NCBI GenBank assembly: GCA_035649235.1
Contig: DASRJX010000272.1
Location: forward strand, 1-11,585
Length of the DNA: 11,585 bases
Source of the DNA: DASRJX01 sp035649235
GTDB taxonomy: Bacteria; Acidobacteriota; Polarisedimenticolia; Gp22-AA2
Direction of reading: 5' to 3'
Each line of letters starts with the position of its first letter. Position 1 is the stretch's first letter. Both the position numbers and the translations under genes were made by a program. The notes under the pieces were generated by a model. The model was not told where the DNA came from, did not search any database, and was given only the letters and a program-made list of their open reading frames with translations. Below, in pieces: positions 1 to 6,094 of the stretch.

Positions 1-1
1 G

Positions 2-1264
2 ACGCGGGTTGAGCTGGCGCCGCTGCCGGCGGCCGCCCCCGGGTGGTTCTCGGAGGCCGCCGCGAGCGGACAGGACGACTGGGAGCCGGCGGTGGCGGTC
101 GATCCCGGCAACGCCAACTTCGTCTACCACCTGGTCACCCGGTACACCGGCCCTAAGCCATGCCAGAACTGCAAGCTGCCCGCGATCGTCCTGAGGCGAT
201 CGAGCAACGGCGGTGTGAGTTGGATGCCGGATCAGTGGCTGAAGCTGACGACCAAGGCGCAATACGATCCGCAGATCAAGGTGGACATCAACGGCAACGT
301 GCACGCCGCCTTCCTGAACGGCACGACCCCCGGCTCGACCTACCTGAAGTCCACCGACCACGGAGCGACATGGTCGGCCGGCATCGACTGGGGGGGCCAG
401 GGACAAAAGCCGCAGTGGAACGATCACCCGTGGCTCGGAGTGTCGCGCGACGGTATGCACGTCTACATCGGCTTCAACTCCTCCGATTCCTACGTCGTCA
501 CATCGCACAACGGCGGCATGACCTTCTCGGCGCCCGTCAAGATGAACACCGACAGCCGGTACTACTTCCACCAGGGAGTGGCGATCAGCCCGACGAACGG
601 CAACGTTGCCTACATCGCGACCAGCGATTTCACCAGTGGCAACACCTACAACGGCGATGCGTTCGTCAAAGTCTGGAAAACGACGAACGGCGGGACGTCG
701 TGGACCAGCACGCTCATCGACACCTCGCGCGACGTGCCGCCCTGCGGCTGGGCCGCCGGCTGCTACACGGGCTTCCTCGCCTCGACGCCGAACATGGCGA
801 TCGACAGCGCCGGCAAGCTGCTCATCGCCTACCACGTCAACAGCACGCCCCTGGTCCCGGAGCAGATGTACATCCGTACTTCCACCGACGGTGTGACCTG
901 GACGCCACGGGTGCAGATCTCCGTCGCCTCGGCGACGGTGCACAATGCCTTCCCATCGGTCGCGGCGCATCCGACCACCGCCGGCGACTTCCGGGTGACG
1001 TGGCAGGACGACCGGCAGCAGAGTCAGACCGGATGGAACACCTGGTACAAGCGTACGGGTGACGGCGGCGTCAACTGGAGCGCCGATATCCGGCTATCGG
1101 ATCTCGCGACCGGGGCGCCGTACAAGACGGCGAACGGCTACGCCTTCCCCTACGGCGACTACCTGGATCTGGCGGTCGGTCCGAACGGCGTGAACCAGGT
1201 CATCTGGGGCGAGGGAATCTCGTACACCGGACCCGGCGGCTGCTGGTACGCGCGCGGGCAGTAG
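2..1264 (+). CDS. Sialidase-fold (Asp-box/BNR repeat) protein, 5' end missing
   Basis: The frame is open from the window edge, and recognisable protein (WEPAVAVDPGNANFVYH) already precedes the first internal GTG at 92, so the true start lies outside. Six Asp-box-like motifs (S/T-x-D/N-x-G-x-S/T-W/F) lie in one frame at about 200-223, 350-373, 503-526, 680-703, 881-901 and 1055-1078. This is the signature of a beta-propeller of the sialidase superfamily. Late in the protein, FRVTWQDDR followed by the last Asp box is typical of such propellers. Cysteine pairs (PCQNC, PPCGWAAGC) suggest disulfide bonds and thus an exported protein; any signal peptide is in the missing part. The sialidase arginine triad cannot be checked, so no enzyme activity is claimed. 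It could equally be a non-catalytic surface or secreted propeller. It ends 24 bases before the ABC ATPase gene, with no evidence of a functional link. Confidence 0.88.
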   Translation, partial: TRVELAPLPAAAPGWFSEAAASGQDDWEPAVAVDPGNANFVYHLVTRYTGPKPCQNCKLPAIVLRRSSNGGVSWMPDQWLKLTTKAQYDPQIKVDINGNVHAAFLNGTTPGSTYLKSTDHGATWSAGIDWGGQGQKPQWNDHPWLGVSRDGMHVYIGFNSSDSYVVTSHNGGMTFSAPVKMNTDSRYYFHQGVAISPTNGNVAYIATSDFTSGNTYNGDAFVKVWKTTNGGTSWTSTLIDTSRDVPPCGWAAGCYTGFLASTPNMAIDSAGKLLIAYHVNSTPLVPEQMYIRTSTDGVTWTPRVQISVASATVHNAFPSVAAHPTTAGDFRVTWQDDRQQSQTGWNTWYKRTGDGGVNWSADIRLSDLATGAPYKTANGYAFPYGDYLDLAVGPNGVNQVIWGEGISYTGPGGCWYARGQ

Positions 1265-1275
1265 CACCGCCAGCA

Positions 1276-1281
1276 TACACT
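1276..1281 (+). promoter_or_regulatory. Possible -10 element (TACACT) for a leaderless ABC-importer transcript
   Basis: TACACT matches the TAnnnT core of a sigma-70 -10 hexamer and ends 7 bases before the GTG at 1289, the usual spacing between a -10 element and a leaderless start. No clear -35 is seen 17 bases upstream. The only Shine-Dalgarno-like bases (GGAG at 1282-1285) are just 3 bases from the start, which is too close. A short hexamer like this occurs often by chance, so the call is weak. Confidence 0.2.
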
Positions 1282-1288
1282 GGAGCAC

Positions 1289-2044
1289 GTGATCGAGCTG
1301 CGCGACGTCTCCAAGCGTTACGGCGACGTCGAAGTGCTCCATCCGACGACGCTTCGCCTCGGCCGCGGCGTCAGCGTCCTCCTTGGACCGAGCGGCTCGG
1401 GCAAGTCCACGATCCTGCGCCTGCTGACGGGGCTCGCCACACCCTCGTCCGGGGAGGTGTGCCTCTGGGGGCAGACGGTGTCTCCCGGGACGATCGGCTC
1501 GCTGCGGAGGCGGCTCGGGTACGTCATCCAGGAGGGGGGCCTGTTCCCGCACCTGACGGCGGCGGACAACGTCGCGCTCGCGGCGCGGTACTTCGGCTGG
1601 GATGAGGGGCGTGTCAATGCGCGCCTCGTGGAGTTGTGCGCACTGACGCATCTCCCGGCGGATGTACTGGCACGGTATCCGGCGCAGCTGTCGGGCGGAC
1701 AGCGGCAGCGCGTCGGGCTGATGCGGGCGCTGATGCCCGGCCCCGAGCTGCTGCTGCTCGACGAGCCGCTGGGGGCGCTCGATCCGATGATCAGGGCCGA
1801 GCTGCGCGCGGACCTGCTCGAGATCGTCCGGCGTCTCGGCCAGACGGTCGTGCTAGTGACGCACGATCTCGCCGAGGCCGCGTTCTTCGCCGATCGCGTC
1901 GTCCTGTTGCGCGACGGCGGCGTCGTCCAGCAGGGCACGATGGCCGACCTCGTCGAGCGGCCTGCCGACCCGTTCGTGACCCGGTTCATCGGCGCCCAGA
2001 GCGGCCCCTTCGTGCCGGGCGCGCGTCCCGAGGGGGCGCGGTGA
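1289..2044 (+). CDS. ABC importer ATPase, quaternary-ammonium (OpuCA/ProV/EgtV-like) class
   Basis: This is the cytoplasmic ATPase that powers the importer whose other half is the next gene. In order: Walker A GPSGSGKST (33-41), Q-loop glutamine 81, signature LSGGQ (134-138), Walker B LLLLDEP with D158/E159, D-loop GALD (162-165), and H-loop histidine 192. All catalytic elements are intact. The protein is 251 residues long. It lacks the C-terminal tandem CBS domains of OpuAA/OpuCA-type ATPases, so ionic-strength or cyclic-di-AMP gating through CBS is not expected. The GTG at 1289 is chosen because MIELRDVSKRYG is the normal N-terminus of the family. The stop overlaps the GTG of the next gene by 4 bases (GTGA, 2041-2044), suggesting translational coupling. 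Class is assigned from the partner gene; substrate (betaine, choline, ergothioneine or similar) is inference. Confidence 0.94.
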   Translation: MIELRDVSKRYGDVEVLHPTTLRLGRGVSVLLGPSGSGKSTILRLLTGLATPSSGEVCLWGQTVSPGTIGSLRRRLGYVIQEGGLFPHLTAADNVALAARYFGWDEGRVNARLVELCALTHLPADVLARYPAQLSGGQRQRVGLMRALMPGPELLLLDEPLGALDPMIRAELRADLLEIVRRLGQTVVLVTHDLAEAAFFADRVVLLRDGGVVQQGTMADLVERPADPFVTRFIGAQSGPFVPGARPEGAR

Positions 2045-3543
2045 GGATTCGCCGCGCGGGTGTCCTGCCGATCGCGGTCGCGGCGCTTCTCACGTCGTGT
2101 ACCACGGCCCCGGACGAGGTTCGGGTCGGCTCGAAGAAGTTCACGGAGTCGGTCATCCTCGGGGAGATCCTGGCCCAGATGGAGCGCGCCGCCGGTGTCG
2201 CGGCCGGGCACCGCGCTCAGCTCGGCGGAACGCAGATACTCTGGCACGCGCTCCTGGCGGGCGACATCGACATGTACCCGGAGTACACGGGAACGATCCG
2301 CGCGGACATCCTCCACCTGGCGACCGGCGCCCCGGAGGCCTCCCTGCGCGAAGCGCTGGCGCGCCACGGCGTGGCCATGTCCGGGTCGCTCGGCTTCGAG
2401 GACCGTTATGCGCTGGGGATGAAGGCGCGCGACGCCGCGCGCCTCGGCGTGCGGAGCCTCTCCGACCTGCGCGCGCACCCGAAGCTGCGGCTCGGCTTCA
2501 GCGAGGAATTCCTGAACCGCCCCGACGGCTGGCCGGCGGTCCGGACCCGCTACCGGCTGCCGCAGGCCGACGTCAGGCCTCTCGATCACGACCTGGCGTA
2601 CCGGGCGCTGGCCGCCGGGGACATCGACGCCATGGACCTGTACACGACCGACGCCGAGATCCCGTACTACGACATGGTCGTCCTGGACGACGATCTCCAG
2701 GTGTTCCCCGACTACCACGCCGTCGTGCTGTACCGTCTCGACCTGGCGCAGAGGGCGCCGGCGGCGCTGCGGGCCGTGCGCGACCTCGAGGGGGGCATCA
2801 AGGCCGAAGAGATGCGCCGGCTGAACGGGCGCGTCAAGCTGGAGCGCGTGCCGGAGCGCGCCGCGGCGGCCGATTTCCTCGCGGCGACGCTGCATATCGC
2901 CCAGGAGCCGGCCGCCGAGGGCCGGGCCCGCCGGGTCGGCCGGGCGGTCGCCGAGCACCTGTCGCTGGTCGCCGCGTCTCTGGTCACCGCGGTGGTCGTC
3001 GCGATCCCGCTCGGCATCGCGGCGGCGCGCAGGCGACGACTGGGGGCCGCCATCCTCGCCCTGGCCGGCGTCGTCCAGACGATCCCGACGCTCGCGCTCC
3101 TCGTGCTCCTGATTCCGGTGCTCGGCATCGGCGCGGCGCCGGCGGTGGCGGCACTCTTCCTGTACAGCGTCCTGCCGATCGTCGTCAACACGATGGCCGG
3201 CCTCGCCGGCATCCCGGCGTCGCTCCTGGAGTCGGCGGATGTCCTCGGTCTGTCGCGCCGGGCGCGGCTGTATAAGGTCGAGCTGCCGCTGGCGTCGCCG
3301 TCGATCCTCGCCGGCGTCCAGACCGCCGCCGTCATCAACGTGGGGACGGCGACGCTGGGAGCCCTCATCGGCGCCGGCGGCCTCGGGCAGCCGATCCTGA
3401 CCGGCATCCGTCTGGACGACATGCGCCTCATCCTGGAAGGCGCCGTCCCCGCCGCCCTCCTGGCCCTCATCGTCCAGGCGCTGTTCGCGTGGCTGTCACG
3501 CGGCCTGGTGCCGCGCGGCCTGCGCCTGCGGCCGGAAAGCTGA
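2041..3543 (+). CDS. Fused substrate-binding lipoprotein-permease of a quaternary-ammonium ABC importer
   Basis: One 500-residue protein carries the solute-binding and membrane parts of the importer. Residues 1-20 form a lipoprotein signal (MRIRR, hydrophobic core, lipobox LTSC with Cys20). Residues about 26-290 are an OpuAC-type binding domain: VRVGSKKFTES near the start, YPEYTGT at 79-85, DLYTTDAEI at 199-207. Residues about 304-490 are a BPD-type permease domain with roughly five or six membrane segments (near 304-328, 335-360, 363-386, 425-450, 462-488) and the ATPase-contacting EAA loop (ESADVLGLSRRARLYK, 397-412). The GTG at 2041 is chosen because it yields the signal peptide and overlaps the ATPase stop; the frame remains open upstream to 1636, but inside the ATPase gene. 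The order here is binding domain then permease, whereas the fused transporters I recall (OpuFB, BusAB, EgtU) have the reverse order. With egtB-egtD downstream, an ergothioneine or hercynine substrate is plausible; glycine betaine, choline or carnitine are alternatives. Confidence 0.93.
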   Translation: MRIRRAGVLPIAVAALLTSCTTAPDEVRVGSKKFTESVILGEILAQMERAAGVAAGHRAQLGGTQILWHALLAGDIDMYPEYTGTIRADILHLATGAPEASLREALARHGVAMSGSLGFEDRYALGMKARDAARLGVRSLSDLRAHPKLRLGFSEEFLNRPDGWPAVRTRYRLPQADVRPLDHDLAYRALAAGDIDAMDLYTTDAEIPYYDMVVLDDDLQVFPDYHAVVLYRLDLAQRAPAALRAVRDLEGGIKAEEMRRLNGRVKLERVPERAAAADFLAATLHIAQEPAAEGRARRVGRAVAEHLSLVAASLVTAVVVAIPLGIAAARRRRLGAAILALAGVVQTIPTLALLVLLIPVLGIGAAPAVAALFLYSVLPIVVNTMAGLAGIPASLLESADVLGLSRRARLYKVELPLASPSILAGVQTAAVINVGTATLGALIGAGGLGQPILTGIRLDDMRLILEGAVPAALLALIVQALFAWLSRGLVPRGLRLRPES

Positions 3544-3553
3544 CCCCGGCGCC

Positions 3554-3582
3554 TTTCCACGGCGCTTGAGCGGTGGTACCCT
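3554..3582 (+). promoter_or_regulatory. Possible sigma-70 promoter for egtBD
   Basis: TTTCCA (3554-3559) and TACCCT (3577-3582) each match four of six consensus positions and are exactly 17 bases apart, in the gap between the importer and egtB. Transcription would begin near 3589, giving a leader of about 55 bases to the TTG start at 3644. That would exclude the upstream TTG at 3566 as a start. This is a pattern match only; egtBD may instead be read through from the importer genes. Confidence 0.27.
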
Positions 3583-3632
3583 CTTCGAGTCCACTCAAAC
3601 GCAGGCTTCCCGGCTCCCTTACGGGCCGCACG

Positions 3633-3639
3633 AAGGAGG
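3633..3639 (+). promoter_or_regulatory. Strong ribosome binding site deciding the egtB start
   Basis: AAGGAGG is a near-perfect Shine-Dalgarno sequence, four bases before an in-frame TTG at 3644. It is the best such site seen in the window. It argues for TTG 3644 rather than the in-frame TTG at 3566, which has no comparable site. Confidence 0.7.
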
Positions 3640-3643
3640 CTCG

Positions 3644-5062
3644 TTGCAGCGCCATCCATCTCCTGGGCCGGCGCTCCGGTTCGACAACCCGGCTTCGATC
3701 GACCGCCAGACGCCGGACCGCGTCGATCCGGCGTCGCTCATCGCCTGGTACCGGCGCAACCGCGAGCGTTCCCGCGCCCTGTTCGACCTTCTCGCCGGCG
3801 ACGAGGTGTTCTCCAGGCAGCCCATCCCGTTGCGCCACCCGTTCATCTTCTATGAGGGGCACGTCCCGGCCTTCAGCTTCAGCACGCTGGTCCGGCGCGC
3901 CCTCGGCGGCGAGGCGATCGACGAGAGGCTGGAGACGCTGTTCGCCCGCGGCATCGACCCCCCGACCGACCCGTCGCCAGGATCGCCGGCCGACGGGAGG
4001 TCCCACGGGGACTCGTGGCCGGACCGCCCGGTCGTGCGCGCCTTCGCCGCCGAGGCCGACGCGCGCGTGCTCCGCGCGTTGGAAGATGCCGATCTCGACC
4101 GGCCCGGGCACCCGCTCCTCGATCGTGCCGAGGCGGCGTTCGTCATCCTCGAACACGAGGCGATGCACCAGGAGACGCTGCTTTACATGCTGCACCGGCT
4201 CGACTTCCCGCTGAAGCGGCGCCCCGGCGGCGCGTCCGCGGCGATCGATGCGTCGAGCCGCGCGCCGCGACAGGAATGGATCGAGATCCCCGCCGGCCGC
4301 GCGACGCTCGGCGTGGACCGCGCCGCGGCGCGCTTCACCTGGGACAATGAGTGTCCGTCGCACGTCGCCCGCGTCCCGGCCTTCGCGATCGAGCGGCACG
4401 ACGTCACGAACGCAGCGTTCATGGAGTTCGTCCAGGCCGGCGGGTACGAACAGCAGCGGTTCTGGCGCGCCGACGACTGGGAGTGGATCCGGAGAGAGCG
4501 GATCCGGCATCCGCTGTTCTGGGAGGCGCAGGACGGATCGTGGTTCTGGCGCGGCATGTTCGAGCGCGTGCCGCTGCCCGAGGCATGGCCGGTGTTCGTC
4601 ACCCACGCCGAGGCGTCGGCCTACGCGCGCTGGCGCGGCGCCCGTCTACCGACCGAGGCGGAGTTCCAGCGCGCCGCGTACGGGGCGCCGGACGGAAGCG
4701 AGCGGCGGTACCCGTGGGGCGAGGCCGCGCCGGACGCGAGCCGCGGAGTCTTCGACTTCGCGGCCTTCGACCCTCAGCCCGTTGGGAGCCATCCCGCCGG
4801 CCGCAGCGCCTCGGGCGTGGACGACCTGGTCGGGAACGGCTGGGAGTGGACGAGCACGCCGTTCGCGCCGTTCCCTGGCTTCGCGGAGCGCGCGTCGTAC
4901 CCGCAGTACTCGAGCGATTTCTTCGACGGCGCGCACTACGTCATGAAGGGCGCCTCGCCCGCGACGGCGCGCGAGCTGCTGCGCCCGACGTTCCGCAACT
5001 GGTTCCGGCCGCGCTACCCCTACGTCTACGCGACGTTCCGTTGCGCCAGGGGCGGCGCCTGA
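3644..5062 (+). CDS. egtB: Hercynine oxygenase / ergothioneine sulfoxide synthase EgtB
   Basis: EgtB is a non-heme iron enzyme that uses O2 to join the sulfur of a thiol donor (gamma-glutamylcysteine or cysteine, depending on subtype) to the imidazole of hercynine, the central step to ergothioneine. Numbered from TTG 3644 (472 residues), residues about 30-190 are a DinB-like bundle with the three iron-ligand histidines expected of the family: H73 in FYEGH, then H171 and H175 in HEAMHQE. Residues about 210-470 are an FGE-sulfatase/SUMF1-type domain, with GNGWEWT at 397-403 and RPTFRNWF at 447-454. The RHPFIFYEGH segment resembles OvoA and cysteine-using EgtB proteins more than the mycobacterial type. 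A Pro/Gly/Ser-rich stretch (about 105-128) probably forms a loop between helices. The stop overlaps the egtD ATG by one base (TGATG). OvoA is less likely because the methyltransferase is a separate EgtD-type gene. Confidence 0.93.
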   Translation: MQRHPSPGPALRFDNPASIDRQTPDRVDPASLIAWYRRNRERSRALFDLLAGDEVFSRQPIPLRHPFIFYEGHVPAFSFSTLVRRALGGEAIDERLETLFARGIDPPTDPSPGSPADGRSHGDSWPDRPVVRAFAAEADARVLRALEDADLDRPGHPLLDRAEAAFVILEHEAMHQETLLYMLHRLDFPLKRRPGGASAAIDASSRAPRQEWIEIPAGRATLGVDRAAARFTWDNECPSHVARVPAFAIERHDVTNAAFMEFVQAGGYEQQRFWRADDWEWIRRERIRHPLFWEAQDGSWFWRGMFERVPLPEAWPVFVTHAEASAYARWRGARLPTEAEFQRAAYGAPDGSERRYPWGEAAPDASRGVFDFAAFDPQPVGSHPAGRSASGVDDLVGNGWEWTSTPFAPFPGFAERASYPQYSSDFFDGAHYVMKGASPATARELLRPTFRNWFRPRYPYVYATFRCARGGA

Positions 5063-6078
5063 TGCGCCCCGAGGTGGCTGCATCGCGGCGGCGGGCCCTG
5101 CGCCTGGCGCGGTTCCCCGCCGTGCCGCCGGCGCCCGCTCCGGAGATCGACCGGTTCGCCGCCGACGTGCGTCACTATCTCTCCCAGTCGCCGCGGCAGC
5201 TGCCGTCGCGCTATCTGTACGACGACCTGGGCTCGGCGCTGTTCGAGGCGATCTGCTTTCTGCCTTGGTATCCGCTGACGCGGGCCGAGCTGCGTCTCCT
5301 GTCCGCGCACGCACCGGAGATCGTGGACCGCAGCGTGACGTCGATTATTGAGCTCGGAGCCGGCAGCGGCCTCAAGCTGTCGTCGCTCGTCCGGGCGGCG
5401 GGACCGCACCGCGGGACGCTCGACATCCAGGTGGTGGATGTCTCCGGCATTGCGCTGGCGGAGACGCGGCGCGCCCTCGCGGAGTTCCGCGACCTCCGCA
5501 TCATGACCCACGAGACGACGTACGAGGCCGGTCTCGAGATCCTGCGGCGGACGCCGCCTGCGCGCGGGCGGAGGCTGATGCTCTTCCTCGGCTCGAACAT
5601 CGGCAATTTCGATCCGGAAGGGCGCGACCAGTTCCTGCGCGCACTGCGCATGGCGCTGCGCCCCGGCGATCGCCTGACGCTCGGTGCGGACCTGGTCAAG
5701 CCAGCGCGCGATCTGCTGCTGGCCTACGACGACCCGCTCGGCGTCACCGCTGCGTTCAATATCAATCTCTTGTCGCGCATCGACCGCGAGCTGGGAGGTG
5801 ATTTCGACCTCGACCGCTTCGCGCACCAGGTCGTCTGGGACGCGGAGCGCTCGCGCATCGAGATGCACTTGCGCAGCGCCACGGCGCAGCGCGTCGTCAT
5901 CCCGGCGGCCGGCCTCGACCTGGCCCTGCGCGAAGGGGAGACGATCTGGACCGAGTCGTCCTACAAGTTCGAGGCCGACGCGGTGGTGACCATCCTCGAG
6001 CGCGCCGGCTTCGGCGTGGCCGCGCAGTGGGTGGACGCCGCCGACCGGTTCGCGCTGACCCTCGCCGAAGCGGCGTGA
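5062..6078 (+). CDS. egtD: L-histidine N-alpha-methyltransferase EgtD
   Basis: EgtD transfers three methyl groups from S-adenosylmethionine to the alpha-amino group of histidine, giving hercynine, the substrate of EgtB. This 338-residue protein has the family landmarks in order: RYLYDDLGSALFE (50-62), the SAM-binding ELGAGSGLK (97-105), LFLGSNIGNF (174-183), DLVK (210-213), AYDD (221-224) with GVTAAFN just after, and TESSYK (297-302), matching the glutamate/serine segment that holds histidine in known EgtD. One difference is LPWYPLTR (67-74) where the common form is LPEYYPTR. Length is normal for the family (about 320) plus a short N-terminal tail. The ATG at 5062 is chosen because it overlaps the egtB stop; the frame is open upstream to 4351, but that lies inside egtB. 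Its stop faces the DUF5996 stop across 16 bases. Confidence 0.95.
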   Translation: MRPEVAASRRRALRLARFPAVPPAPAPEIDRFAADVRHYLSQSPRQLPSRYLYDDLGSALFEAICFLPWYPLTRAELRLLSAHAPEIVDRSVTSIIELGAGSGLKLSSLVRAAGPHRGTLDIQVVDVSGIALAETRRALAEFRDLRIMTHETTYEAGLEILRRTPPARGRRLMLFLGSNIGNFDPEGRDQFLRALRMALRPGDRLTLGADLVKPARDLLLAYDDPLGVTAAFNINLLSRIDRELGGDFDLDRFAHQVVWDAERSRIEMHLRSATAQRVVIPAAGLDLALREGETIWTESSYKFEADAVVTILERAGFGVAAQWVDAADRFALTLAEAA

Positions 6079-6094
6079 GCGGCGCGGCCCGGGC

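Noticed and set aside
389..396. G-run in the propeller gene as a possible frameshift
   Set aside because: Asp-box motifs on both sides (350-373 and 503-526) stay in the same frame, so the run is not a frameshift.
1636..2040. Upstream extension of the fused transporter frame
   Set aside because: It lies wholly inside the ATPase gene and would destroy the lipoprotein signal that begins at GTG 2041.
1318..2958. Long minus-strand open frame (546 codons) across the ATPase and permease genes
   Set aside because: It is antisense to two well-conserved proteins; its translation is Arg/Pro-rich without any domain, as expected for a high-GC shadow.
2097..3275. Plus-strand open frame in a second frame of the fused transporter gene
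   Set aside because: The Arg/Gly/Pro-rich product lacks motifs; the other frame carries the binding and permease domains.
3566..3643. Alternative TTG start for egtB, adding 26 residues
   Set aside because: It has no ribosome binding site, the added residues show no conservation, and AAGGAGG before TTG 3644 is far better.
4351..5061. Upstream extension of the egtD frame
   Set aside because: It overlaps the FGE domain of egtB in another frame; the ATG at 5062 overlapping the egtB stop is the natural start.
3644..6078. Ovothiol (OvoA) pathway instead of ergothioneine
   Set aside because: OvoA carries its own C-terminal methyltransferase domain; here the oxygenase ends normally and a separate EgtD-type histidine methyltransferase follows.
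6079..6094. Terminator between convergent egtD and DUF5996
   Set aside because: The 16-base GC-rich gap forms only weak, ambiguous stems and has no T-run.
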